This document shows, piece after piece, positions 33,147 through 44,252 of a stretch of DNA of 64,000 bases. Under the pieces are notes generated by a model that saw only the letters and a program-made list of their open reading frames with translations, was not told the origin of the DNA and did no database searches. A program made the position numbers and the translations under genes. This DNA is from Harmonia axyridis (lineage: Eukaryota > Arthropoda > Insecta > Coleoptera > Coccinellidae). Each line of letters opens with the position of its first letter. Position 1 is the first letter of the stretch. The stretch lies in assembly GCF_914767665.1 (NCBI RefSeq), contig NC_059501.1, forward strand, positions 37,548,501 through 37,612,500. The letters are read 5' to 3'.

Positions 33147-34046
33147 TAATCTATTTCAGATTTTGAAATGTTATTGAATGATTCCAATTCAAAAACCATT
33201 TAAATGATCCAGACAAATTTCGATCTAACTTTATATATACCTAAGCACTCGTAAAGGGACTTGAATAATGCAAATAAGAGGAACATCCCGCAGAGTGCGA
33301 TAATTTTATTCAAACAACCCCTAAAATATTCCTTAACCGTCTCTTCCAGAATAAACAAAAACCGTCGGACCACATTCCGGAAAACTTCGCTAGAATTTAT
33401 CCGTGGGAACCGTATCAGCGTAGCAGAATCTTATTATTTATCCAGCTTCCTTCTTCCGGAGAGAGAAAAGTGCCCTAGGCACCATCAGGAATTTCAGCGA
33501 TGTAGGGTGAGAACAAACACAACTCCGGGATAGAGGAGAGAAACGAAGGATTAGCTGATGATAGAAATACGTGCCGCACCGCAGATCTGAGGGTTCTATC
33601 TCCTAGCACGCCCTCTACACACTGCTGCAACAACTGCAACAGTTCACAGCCTGCTTTGTTTTGTTTACACTGAAAGGGTATGGAAGAACGTTCCGAATGG
33701 ATGTGAAAAATACAACACTGAAAGTTTTCATTTTTAATTGAAATGTGCTTAGGGTTGTTTCATGTTAATGGAACTCGATAGAAGCTTCGAGTCGATGCGT
33801 GCTGCATTCTGGTTTTTTGATACGTTTTGTATGAACGCAAGAAAAGAGTTAAATTATACCCTTACCTTTAGCTATAGCATTAAGATATATGAAACAAAAT
33901 AACAAAATAAGAATTCAAAATAAAAATGATTTTGAAAAATCCATGAAAAATATTTGATTCACCACATTTCATAGTAGGCATTAACTTCAAGGATTTGAAT
34001 CCAACCTCAATTTTTTTTTTAAATGTCATTACCTAACGAATAAGTC
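33147..34046. other. unassigned stretch with a GC-rich island
   Basis: About 33400-33680 is distinctly GC-richer (gtgccgcaccgcagatctga, tgctgcaacaactgcaacag). On the minus strand a cagtgtaaac sequence could be an initiator, so a promoter or untranslated exon is possible. There is no coding evidence. Confidence 0.35.
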
Positions 34047-34557
34047 ATTGACAGTCCTGTGGTAGCTACCCCTCACTTTTATTTTCAAATGGCATCCCCT
34101 GTGTAATGTCAGTGAAAGTTATGTGTTATTGTATTTGTTTTGTAATACAACGATAGCACATACTTGGTATCTTTTCAGTAATAACAACAAAAACATCAAT
34201 ATTTTGTAACTTCTTTTACGTTATTCAAATATCCTTATGAAAAAGAAATGCCTCAACCCATGTTTGTACAAACTTCACATATGAGAGGTAGATAAATTTT
34301 TTGTTTGAAGAAACTGATGTTTTTTATAACAAAAAAATTGCTTTAAACTTTTCTTTGTTTTTTGAATTGCATAGTAGGTATTTTGATTGCATTTCATACT
34401 TCACAAAATGTTAATGTTTCTGTTGTTATTAATAAAAAAAATATCAAGTTTGTGCTATATATTCCAAATAGGATGACACGCAATCTCCACTGACAATATA
34501 CAGGGGGTGCCATTTGAAAATGAAAAGTGAGGAGTAGCTACCACAGGGCTGTCAAAT
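34047..34557. mobile_element. MITE with hairpin arms, about 0.5 kb
   Basis: The left end attgacagtcctgtggtagc and the right end gctaccacagggctgtcaaa are inverted. The match runs through tcacttttattttcaaatgg against ccatttgaaaatgaaaagtg and on to aataacaacaaaaac against gtttctgttgttatt, giving arms of about 150 bp. The central part contains gtacaaacttcacatatgag, which forms a second inverted structure in the related copy at 48590-49051. Confidence 0.75.
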
Positions 34558-35703
34558 GTATCAACCTTTTTTGTACATCATTAGGAAGGTACTTTGATGT
34601 TATACAAAGCAATTTTTCATTATCTTGTAAAATAAGCTAAATATTGTTCGTATATGATAACTTGAGATACCCGGTATACATATAATAATGGAAAATATTA
34701 TTTTCCATTATTAATAATTAATATTCATAGACCGTTTATCTCGGGAAGAGAAGTTCTCGGGAACTGATACTCGTATCTCGTATTTACATGTAAAAAAATG
34801 TATATTTCCGATTATCAGAAAAACATATTACTGGTGAAAATCAATATGAATAAAGATACGATTCAGTTTGAGCGACAAAGTGCCAAGCTGAATTTTCAGG
34901 CCCACTTTTGGAAATCGATAAATTCTCCACACATGAATTAACGTGCAGACCCACAACGCTAAATTTTACCACGAGTGTTATCTGAAAATTTTCGATACAA
35001 TGAAGATTTTTGAGCAATTATGGGAACTCGAATAAGTTTTAATAAATTTCTGAAAGTGATTTGAATTATTTCCTGCCTATAATGTCTATGATATTCAATG
35101 CACGGGTTCGATGTTTTTATATACCTATATTTTATTGTTATTTGGCATAATCTATCAACGAATGAACGAATAGACGCAGAAAGGAAAAACGGTCTAATTT
35201 ATCTGATTGAAATCCCAATTTTGACGCTTCATGGTAAGCCTCGGTTGACTAGTCTTCTTCATTGTTAATTGAAGAATCAAAAATTATAATAAATTATTCC
35301 TTCTAGATGTTACACTACCAAATTACTACACTTTTCAAATTAACGAAATACAAAACTTTATGATCCATCAAATAAAGAGAACTGTACAAAGCCATTTTCC
35401 ATTTGTTAACAACAAAAATGAATCCTTGAAAGTGTAATGACTTTGAATGAGTCAAATCTCATGATAAGCTCTTTTTCTACTCGAATACCTACTTTTTTTA
35501 GAGATTTATAGCGCGAACAAGTATGACAATTAGAATTTAAAATCCCAAATTTTCAATTGTACTTCTCTAACTAGAAGCTCATTCGGATTTCATGAAGATG
35601 GCAAGAGATAACTGAAGCAATTCATAATTATATTTATTTTCTGAGTGTTCATGCGAATCATTCATCGAAGTGTTTTATTTAAATAAATAAATTTTTGACC
35701 TAC
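34558..35703. other. unassigned stretch
   Basis: Nothing recognised. If the exon next to it is real, this is probably intron. Confidence 0.4.
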
Positions 35704-35794
35704 CTTTAGCAGATCTTGTTCTTGGAGTTTCGGCAAAACTACCTCCTGCTTCTTTTTCAGCGGTCTCTTCTTTGATTAATTTCGGTTCCATTCC
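35704..35794 (-). CDS. candidate internal coding exon, unknown gene
   Basis: On the minus strand a strong acceptor (ctaattttttcag) is followed by 91 bp that are open in only one frame, then a consensus donor (AAAG, GTAGGT). The frame reads GMEPKLIKEETAEKEAGGSF and continues AETPRTRSAK, a charged, probably disordered segment. The exon starts in phase 0 and ends in phase 1. A branch-point-like ctaat lies just upstream of the polypyrimidine tract. The other two frames contain stops. No domain can be named. Its Met could be a start codon. It is not repeated anywhere else in the window, which argues against a mobile element. The best guess is one exon of a large minus-strand host gene. Confidence 0.42.
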
Positions 35795-37020
35795 CTGAAA
35801 AAATTAGATTTATAGCAAAGATACTCCGAAGGCCTAGAAGCACAGATTACTAGATTACTAGATTACTAGATTAGTCTGTGCTAGAAGATCCTTCCAAATT
35901 CAATAATATTCGGGTCGTGAAAATTTCGTCTGTCCAAATTGTGAGTATCGTGCGTAGGTATATTGAGGTTAGCTAATGTTTAGTACTGTTATGGTTTTTT
36001 TCAGGATCCAGGATAGCGAAAAAACATTAGAACGGAGATGTTCGGAAAAAATTTGAAGAAAAGGATTCAAACTTCGAGATTCTGAGATTGAAAATCTGAT
36101 GATAAAATTATAAATAAAGTTGATGAGTGGATAAAACAATATCTAGTACTGATAATAACTGAAACTGGTAGTGAATTTGGATACTGAAAGAAAAAAAACA
36201 CGTTCAATCGATTTCTAGAAAATCTTGTATAAACCAAATACAAATCGAAATATTTCTGGAATCTAAAAGAAGATTCAACAGAAAGTGAAGAGGGCACTGA
36301 AAACAAGAAGTTCAAGATGAGTGTAGTTAAGATTAGCTATGTGTGTTGTTCCTTTTTGAAAAAATATAAATCTATATTTTGAATCTCAAAATTTTATTTC
36401 GTGACTAGAACCCAGCCCATATATTCAATATTCAAACAAATATAAAATAATTATTCATAAATATAGAGTTCGAATTAACTGAAATCCGTACCTACTTACA
36501 ATTCCATAAATGATGGAACGCCACTTATGAGCGATTTATGATGATGATGATGATACTCGTACATTGAAAACATAATGTATGTACCATTCATCTGATCACC
36601 ATCATACTTAATAAAATTTTTAAGTACTAATGAAGTTCATTACATAGTACAATTTTAGAATTAAAACTCCAATCCAAATCCAGCTAATCCGAAACCTGCG
36701 CATGCATCATTTTGTCCAATTTAACTTTCATGAAATTGTCATTTTTCCAAATAAAAAAAGGTCCAATGACACTGACCGAAACATAACGTTTCTCTGAGAT
36801 CAAAACAACGTGCATCTAGTATCCCTATAAATATTTAGGAATAAATTATTTTCTTTCTCAATTTGCCATGTTTATATTTATAAACGAACAAAATGATGAC
36901 AAATTGTGAGTACAAACTATTTCATCATGGCTTGCCAAAATTTCTAGTTAATAAAGGGAATTCAAGAATGAAGAATTATATTTTTCTATATGTATATTTT
37001 TTTAACTGTAACCCCTGAGA
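35795..37020. other. unassigned stretch with small repeats
   Basis: A short tandem array of agattact units at about 35844-35872 is capped by agcacaga and tctgtgct, so it can form a hairpin. A (gat)n microsatellite lies at 36538-36556. Nothing else is recognised. Confidence 0.5.
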
Positions 37021-37436
37021 ATAGTTATTTATAATACAAGTGCAGAAGGCATTGATATTCTTCCACGAGTTCAAAATTCAAAAACGAGCCACGAAGTGGC
37101 GAGTTTTAGAATGAACGAGTGGTAGAATGAGCCTTCTGTACGAGTATTATACATTATTTTCTCTAATTCATTGCATTTTCATTGAAATTAATGAAATATT
37201 CCCATAAATATATTTTAGTGATTTTTGCATTGAAAAATGTTGGTTGGCAGAACTGATTTCTTTAAGGCAAATTGATGAATTGACAGATAAATCCGTGGCG
37301 GAAAGTTCGGAGTACCAACATAGAATAATAAAATATAACCATGAAAACTGTGCGTTTCTGATATATTCTCGCACGATTTTGTTCTACAAGATGTGGAAGA
37401 ATGAACGGAATAACCACAGAATTAGAGAAATAACTT
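37021..37436 (+). mobile_element. dispersed hairpin repeat, copy A
   Basis: First of three copies (others 54999-55411 minus and 58812-59200 plus). The first 130 bp form an imperfect long hairpin: ataatacaagtgcagaaggc pairs with gccttctgtacgagtattat, ttccacgagttca with tgaacgagtgg, and gagccacgaagtggcgag is the tip. The remaining 283 bp are bounded by ttattttctctaattc and gaattagagaaata, an inverted pair. It carries frames of about 70 codons in two directions but no domain. Probably a structured non-autonomous transposon. Confidence 0.78.
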
Positions 37437-38404
37437 TCAAAAATCTTCTGTTTGGCTGAAGAAAATTGATCTTTCATTCAATATTATAACCCTTTGAAAT
37501 ATGAAAATTTTCATACATATTTAATTCAGAAATAACATACAAGTGTCCAAAATAGTTTAACCGCACTATCCAATTATTGATATCATTCATTCTGTGTGAA
37601 TCGTAGTAATATGTTTATTATTAAGTAGTTACTACAACTTTGGCATGGTTAACAAGGTAATTTTTCATTGATTCTCTTTGATGAAGAAGTGCTTTGACAA
37701 ACTTCAGGAGGTAATTCCTCACAATATTCTAATATGAATTGTCAACATAAAGAAAGATCTCACATATTTCAATTTTGGACAAGCGGTTTTCTACTGCTGA
37801 TATTCTACTATTTTTACTGTTTGTGTTCAATCATTGCTGGAAAATACATATTATAAAGGTCCATGTTTTGGATACTAATTAGAAGTCGAAAATGTTCATT
37901 AGAATTTGATTATCTGCCAAAGGCTTAATGCGTTCATTTCGCGTTGGCGTGTATTTCCAAACATAATTGATTATCGGAAGCTTTGATTACGATCAAGTTG
38001 ATGTAATTGATCCCAGATTCCATACACTGATCAAACAATAATGTAAACATTAGGTTCCTACCTCCAATGATTTCCTTCCGAAGCGCTATTCTTCATTATA
38101 TGATTTCTAGTAACAGAGTGAACTTTTTTCAGGCTTACCCTTCAATGATGATGTTTAGATGATTCATACTAAAGACTATTTCTTCACGAAAATATTGATT
38201 AATTTTCCATTTTTTGAGTAGATATACCGAAGTAGATGAACAGCTGGTGTACAGAATGAATGGAATGGAATGGATTAGAATAAAAAGAGAAGTACATAAA
38301 TCTCGTTTCACAAGAATTTTGCACCCCATAGTTGATCGATTGACGAAGGGGTCATACTATATACTATAGAATTCAAAAATGCCCTTTTAATTTTACTATG
38401 AAAC
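37437..38404. other. unassigned stretch
   Basis: Nothing recognised. Confidence 0.4.
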
Positions 38405-38917
38405 TACGCTCAGTGATGCAAACAATAGTCTCTAATGGCCATAAGTCTTAGACCTCGATCTTGAACTTCATTTGTGCCCCTTGGACGTCCGGAGCCTACT
38501 TTTCTTCGATTTTGGGCATTATCAAACCACGCTTGACAACATCTCATAACAGTAGTTGGATTTCTGTTGGTACGGTTAACGATTTCTCGAAATGACAACC
38601 CCGCTTCCCATAGACCAATAATTCGACCTCTTTCAAATTCACTTAGCTGGCGATATATTCCGCGTAGACATGCCTTAGGCATTTCAACAACAACTGAACA
38701 TCGACTTTGGATCTCCTCGAACAGCTGGTTTGTTGTAAAATTTAAAAAACGACTACAATACTCAAGTAACAAAAATTGTTTACATGAAATAACCCTCACG
38801 ATTTTTTTCCTCCAAATTCAATCATTTAATCCTTGCTATACTATCTTTTACCTGAAAAAAAATTTTTAATTTAAACAGCTCCTTTTGGGTTTTTCAGTTT
38901 CTTTGTCAGTTAGTATA
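38405..38917 (-). mobile_element. Tc1-like transposon, 3'-truncated
   Basis: The right end (gtttctttgtcagttagtata) is the Tc1 terminal repeat seen at 20754. From there the minus strand runs through a 5' leader into the transposase and stops abruptly near 38405, after the DNA-binding domain. The catalytic two-thirds and the other terminal repeat are missing. Confidence 0.82.
38410..38799 (-). pseudogene. Tc1 transposase, DNA-binding domain only
   Basis: An open frame of 129 codons. From MPKACLRGIYRQLSEFERGR it shows the paired-like helix-turn-helix domain of Tc1 transposases: RIIGLWEAGLSFREIVNR, NPTTVMRCCQAWFDN, then the GRPRG AT-hook-like linker and EVQDRGLRLMAIRD. The natural start is probably this Met, about 40 codons into the frame. 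The DDE catalytic core is absent because the element is truncated, so the product could at most bind DNA. It is better preserved than the matching part at 20.97-21.2 kb. Confidence 0.8.
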
Positions 38918-39438
38918 TGTTCTTTATCAGTAGGACTATAGATTCTTGGTCTTCACTTTGACTTCGCTGTACCCGTCCCGATTCTCGAACACGACGTTAG
39001 GTCTTACCAAACACGCTCGAATGAGGCGAACGAAGGTTACAGGGAAACTACTTTCATTCTTCCTTCGTGCTGCTGACGCTATGAAGCATCCTAAATATAC
39101 AACCCGTAGCAGTTCAAAATATCTGTCTATCCTTCGTCTTCAAAAAATGTTCAAACATAAGGTATTTCTTCGCATTAGTTATATTCAACATAATGACATC
39201 ATTATCAATGATTGTGACTCAAAGTCAGGGACCACGGTGACAAAATCAAGTTATTTACCCTTTTCATTTGATTTTTTTAACCGATCCCGTGTAAAATTTG
39301 GTATCATTTATAGTATAGGCATTAGGCACCTTGTCTGATAAAACAAGGAATGGGTGTATGTATATGAATTGAATGCCCAGTTCTATGAATTCATTCGAGT
39401 AATACTCAACTGATCAAACGAAATTTCCAAACAAAAAA
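38918..39438. other. stretch between two truncated transposons
   Basis: Contains a 130-codon open frame (38946-39338, +) with a basic, unremarkable sequence and no domain I recognise. Not repeated in the window. Probably chance, but it is one of the longer non-TE frames here. Confidence 0.3.
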
Positions 39439-40318
39439 ATAATTTTGAATGACCCTAAAGTAAAGTTGATCGAGATAGCAGACATTGTGAAGATATCATC
39501 TGACCGTGTACATCATATAATTCATGAATATTTGCACATGTGAATGCTGCCTGCAAAATGGGTGCCGCGCGAGCTCACAATCGATCCAAAGCAACAACGT
39601 GTTAATCATTCTGAGCAGTGTTTGAAGCTGTTTAAATGCAATAAACCTGAATTTTTGCGTCGATATGTGACAATGGATGAAACATGGCTTCATCATTTCA
39701 CTCCGGAGTCCAATCGACAGTCAGCTGAGTGGACCGCATACGATGAACCGAATCCAAAGCGAGGAAAACACAACAGTCAGCTGGCAAGGTTATGGCATCA
39801 GTATTCTAGGATGCGCAAGGTATAATATTCATTGATTACCTTCAAAAGGACCAGACCATCAACAGCGATTATTATATAGCGTTATTGGATCGTTTAAACG
39901 ATTAAATCGTAAAAAACGGCCCCATTTGAAATAAATAAAGCTCCTTTTTCATCGAGGAAATGCGCCGAGTTAAAACTCAATGAAAACAATGGCAAAATTG
40001 CATGACTTGAGCTTCGAATTACTTCTGCATCCACCGTATCCGCCAGATCTGGCCCCCAGCGACTTTTTCCTGTTCTCAGACCACAAAAGAGTGCTCGCTT
40101 GAAAGAAATTCAGCGCCAATGAAGAAGTAATAGCCGAAACTGAGGCCTATTTTGTAGCGAAAGGAAAATCTCACTACAAAAATGGTATCCATTAGTTGGA
40201 AGATCGCTATACTCGCTGTATCGCCCTCGAAGGCAACTATGTTGAATATAATACAATCGAATTTTCCCAAAAAAAATGTGTTTTACTATGGTAGACCGGG
40301 GACTTTTCAATTGGGCTG
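39439..40318 (+). mobile_element. mariner transposon, 5'-truncated and decayed
   Basis: Starts inside the transposase (ILNDPKVKLIEIADIVKISS), with no left terminal repeat. It continues through WVPRELTIDPKQQRVN, YVTMDETWLHHFTPESNRQS (first catalytic Asp), WTAYDEPNPKRGK and, in other frames, the HPPYPPDLAPSDFF region. It ends with the mariner terminal repeat, ggtagaccggggacttttca, at about 40292-40318. Same family as 2553-3788. Several stops and frameshifts. Confidence 0.84.
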
Positions 40319-40329
40319 TTGTATTGTAT

Positions 40330-40672
40330 ATTTTTGGAAACAGTAAAATTAAGCTTTCAAAAAATTGTACAGAAATCTAGTGTTCCCATTTAAAAAAACA
40401 TAACTTTGGATCATAACTTCGTGAATTAGAATCCTGCTTAAAAGATGAGTACGCCACTCGATTCTACTTGGAAAAGTGCCTGTATAATGTTTTAATTTCA
40501 GAGCTCTATCTTCAGTATTAGCGGAGATATAAATTTTTTCGATATCGCCCTTTTTCCAATTTTCGCTTATAACTCAAAAACAAATAAAAGTGGCCAAAAA
40601 TGAATGCTACTCTTGTAAGAGTGGATGAGTGTGGGGTATCAGATTTTGTCTACCTCCTCTAATTTAAAAGTT
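40330..40672. repeat. solo arm of the acagggt foldback family
   Basis: Matches in order the right arm of the complete element next to it: agtgttcccatttaaaaaaa, cataactttggatcat, gtgcctgtataatg, ttcagtattagcggagatat, gatatcgccctttttcc, tgtggggtatcagattttgt. It lies directly beside the mariner terminal repeat. Confidence 0.82.
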
Positions 40673-40692
40673 CTTCTTCTTCTTCTTCTTTC
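40671..40692. repeat. (ttc)n microsatellite
   Basis: Seven ttc units at the end of the solo foldback arm. Confidence 0.85.
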
Positions 40693-40872
40693 TTATATGA
40701 GCTGGTAGTTCATATAGGTTAGGCATCTGCTTGTTAATAATTAATCAGACTGTTAATAATTTTTCAGCCAATTAGAAAGTTGTAAAGTAAAATCATCAAT
40801 TTATATCATTTGAAATCAAATCAGCGCTACGAGTATCATTGTTTCGAAATACTTGTATATTTTTCAATACTG

Positions 40873-42427
40873 TACAGGGTGGGCAAATTTCGATGTTTTA
40901 GCACTACAACTTTTGAACCAGAGGAGATAGACAAAATCTGATACCCACTTCTCGATCTCTTTTTCTGAGAAACTAACAAGGGTAGTATTCATTTTTGGCC
41001 ACCTTCTTTTGTTTTCGAGTTATAAGCGAAAATTGGAAAAATGGCGATATCGAAAAACATTTATATCTCCGCTAATACTGATGATAAAGCTCTGAAATTA
41101 AAACATTATACAGGCACTTTTTTACGTAGAATCCAGTGGTGTGCTCGTATTTTCAAAAGGGTTTTTAATTACGAAGATATGACCCAAAGTTATGTTTTTT
41201 CAAATGGGAACACTAGATTTTTGTGTCATTTTCTGGAAGCTTAATTTTTCCTGATTTCAAAAATATATAACATCGTATGATTCGTATCAAAATAAATAAC
41301 AGAAAATGGTCAAAAACCTTTTTTTACTTAAGAGTCTCAATATTTCTATGGTTTCAACTGTTGATGAGCCTTTCTATAACAAGAGCAGTGTCCTTCCGTC
41401 AATCTGATTATTTCTATGCTTTTCACTTATTTCTACAATATTCGAATCTATATTTATTTTATAAAAATTGTTTCGAAAAGATAAACGAACTTGGAAAAAG
41501 TTTCCTAGGTAGTTTGAACACAGTTTCAAATATTCATCTATTGAAATATCGAGAAGAGGTGTCGACTGTGCATTGTGCAATTGTTGTCATTATTAGGTTA
41601 AATATTATTTCTTGTTTGTCCCTTCGTAATTAAATGTTGAGTTCAATCATATATGCATTGTTTCATATGCTGTTTAAAATGGATTGGTACTTGTGCGTAT
41701 TGATTCTGGAGACCTATGTAAATAATCTCCTGATACATGCATCTCAATACAACTCTTTCGATTGAAAATTTCGATCTTGTGGTTTCTCCGTTATTTCCAA
41801 ATCAATTTTTCGATAAAAAATTTATAAAACATATCTAGATTCGAATTTTGTAGAAATAAGTGAAAATCATAGAAATAATCAGATTGACGGAAGGACACTG
41901 CTCTTGTTATAGAAAGCTCAATTTTTCTGTGTTCATCAACAGTTGAAACCATAGAAATATTGAGACTCTTAGGTGAAAAGAGGTTTTTGGCCATTTTCTA
42001 TTATTGATATTGATCCGAATCATACAATGTTATATATTTTTGAAATCAGGAAAAATCAAGCTTTCAGAAAATGACACAAATATTTAGTGTTCCCATTTGA
42101 AAAAACATAACTTTGGGTCATAGCTTCGTAATTAAAAACCCTTTTGAAAATACGAGCACACCACTGGATTCTACGTAAAAAAGTGCCTGTATAATGTTTT
42201 AATTTCAGAGCTCTATCATCAGTATTAGCGGAGATATAAATGTTTTTCGATATCGCCATTTTTCCAATTTTCGCTTATAACTCGAAAACAAAAGAAGGTG
42301 GCCAAAAATGAATACTACCCTTGTTAGTTTCTCAGAAAAAGAGATCGAGAAGTGGGTATCAGATTTTGTCCATCACCTCTGGTTTAAAAGTTGTAGTGCT
42401 AAAACATCGAAATTTGACAACCCTGTA
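40873..42427. mobile_element. complete foldback element, 1.56 kb
   Basis: The ends tacagggtgggcaaatttcg and cgaaatttgacaaccctgta are inverted, and the arms match for about 610 bp on each side (40873-41485 and 41805-42427). The arms include gagatcgagaagtgggtatc, gcggagatataaatg and agtggtgtgctcg with their complements. The central loop (about 41485-41805) is unique. No protein is encoded, although the arms contain chance frames such as 41041-41244 and its mirror image 42056-42259. The arms are close in sequence, so this copy is younger than the one at 16732. Confidence 0.9.
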
Positions 42428-43025
42428 CAATTTGCAGTGACCTTGAACCAATAATAAATTCCATTCTCCAAAAACATGAAAACCGAATGTCGACGAACAA
42501 GCCACGAATCGAACCTCATTATTATCCAAAAATACAAATTACATAATGACGTTATATACCATTTCCAATCCGTTCTTTCAAACACGTACACGTTGATGGG
42601 TATCATCTGGTAGCATGTGATTTAAGGAATGCAGTTATGGCGGAAAAACTGTAAAAATATAATTAGGCTGCCGCATGTGTCCGTTTATAATAGGAACATG
42701 TTACATCGGCTGTTCGCAATAGCCATAATCATCGCCCGATAATACCCCGCTGCCCCTTTCGAGAGAGCTTCCAAACAAAATTGGAATAGACGATGCACAG
42801 ATGGCAACGTGCACAGGCGGACAGACAACAGACACGGCTTGATCCACAGCCGCAGAGATGGATTTTCACGATGGAACTCATCAGGAAAATTATTATGGCA
42901 GCGGTGTTGTATGAAAAAGGTATCTGCATTTCATAGTGAAATTCATTTCTCAGGTTTAAAGGAATCTTCTTCTTCAGAGTGGACCACTTGAAATTTTTCA
43001 AGCTGATGCTGAGTTTTTACCATAG
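42428..43025. other. unassigned stretch with a GC-rich island
   Basis: About 42640-42960 is GC-richer and not repeated in the window. It holds cagatg and cacgtg-like boxes and short chance frames. It might be a conserved regulatory element; composition is the only evidence. Confidence 0.35.
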
Positions 43026-44252
43026 AGTAATAAACATAGATAGAGGGAGTATACACAATTTTTACATGTCCCCAACATGGTTAGATTACGTTGTCGGATT
43101 GTGATATATTTTCAAATCCAGAATTTTACTATATCATTATGAATATACAGGATGGCCATTTGAAAACGAAACAGACGAGATTACAGACGAAATAAAGTTT
43201 TTCGATAGAAATGCTCGGACAGGTCGATTTCTATTTCGAGGGGGACAACTTAAGATGTAGGTTACGGACGCATAGCGCTTCAACCCTTGCTGCTACAACC
43301 CCCACCCCCAATTTTTGAATAGGGAAGATGGGGTGAGTGATACCTCAATTTAAAGGTATTTTTATACTGATTTCAGCACAGTAATTGTTTTTTCATTTCA
43401 TGCATTAGTTCTCGAAATATTCATGCGTTAGTTAGTTAGGAAGGAAGCCACAGTCATGGTTGTTTTGAAGCTCAAAATGTCGATTACTACAAGTGCCATG
43501 AAAACACCACTTCATTTTCAAATACTTAGTTAAGAATATTTCGAGAACTAATGCATAAAATGAAAAAACAATTACTGTGCTGAAATCAGTATAAAAATAC
43601 CTTTCAAATGAGGTATCACTCACCCCATCTTCCCTATTCAAAATTTGGGGGTGAGAGTTGTAGTAGCAAGGGTTGAAGCGCTATGCGTCCGTAACCTACA
43701 TCTTAAGTTGTCCCCCTCGAAACAGAAATCGACCTGTCCGAGCATTTCTATCGAAAAACTTTATTTCGTCTGTAATCTCGTCTGTTTCGTTTTCAAATGG
43801 CCACCCTGTATTTATTTGAGTGATTCCCGATTAAATATGCAAATTTGAATATTTGGAATCCGATATTTATTCTAATTGTCGAATTTATAGTATGCAGAAT
43901 ATTTATTATTTTCTGTATCTACCTGCTGAAATCCAAGGTTTGGCAACTTTTGCGCTACTAGTGTCATCCGTTGTTTCACGTCGGCGTCGTTTAGCGCGCT
44001 TGAAAATTCTTTTCTGAATTTCTGAAATATTTAGATATTCATCGCAATATATTTTAAGTTGATATGAAACGTTGACTCACTATGGGATATGAGGAGTGCG
44101 TTCTTTGTGGAGAAACTCGCGAATGGAGTGGACTATCGTATCACTGATATGTTTTCATTTCCGCGCGCTTCATGTCAAATTTGATAGTTCGTATTGGTAG
44201 ACGCTTACTGAAAATGACATATATTGTGCTCCCTCTATCTATGTTGATTACT
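43026..44252. mobile_element. TIR element (MITE), copy 1, with nested foldback
   Basis: Terminal inverted repeats: agtaataaacatagatagag and, from the other end, agtaatcaacatagatagag. Without the nested insertion at 43146-43810 its length is about 562 bp. Copy 2 at 54047-54620 aligns throughout and is 574 bp. No transposase. Class unknown. Confidence 0.85.
43146..43810. mobile_element. foldback element nested in the MITE, 0.67 kb
   Basis: The ends tacaggatggccatttgaaa and tttcaaatggccaccctgta are inverted. The arms of about 285 bp match closely (for example taagatgtaggttacggacg and its complement) around a loop of about 95 bp. MITE copy 2 lacks this block between caatatgaatgta and tatttatttgagtg, so it is a clean later insertion. 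Confidence 0.9.

Noticed and set aside
33548..33570. Isolated ctgatga as another hammerhead core
   Set aside because: No helix II or GAAA core at the required spacing.
38946..39338. 130-codon open frame as a host gene
   Set aside because: No recognisable domain or start context, no splice signals of note; kept only as a remark in the stretch entry.
41041..41244. 67-codon frame repeated at 42056-42259 as a duplicated gene
   Set aside because: The two frames are mirror images produced by the arms of the foldback element.
43928..44024. Exon-like segment on the minus strand (acceptor, about 95 open bp, donor)
   Set aside because: The same segment occurs in MITE copy 2 with its frame and donor disrupted, so it is part of the repeat rather than a conserved exon.
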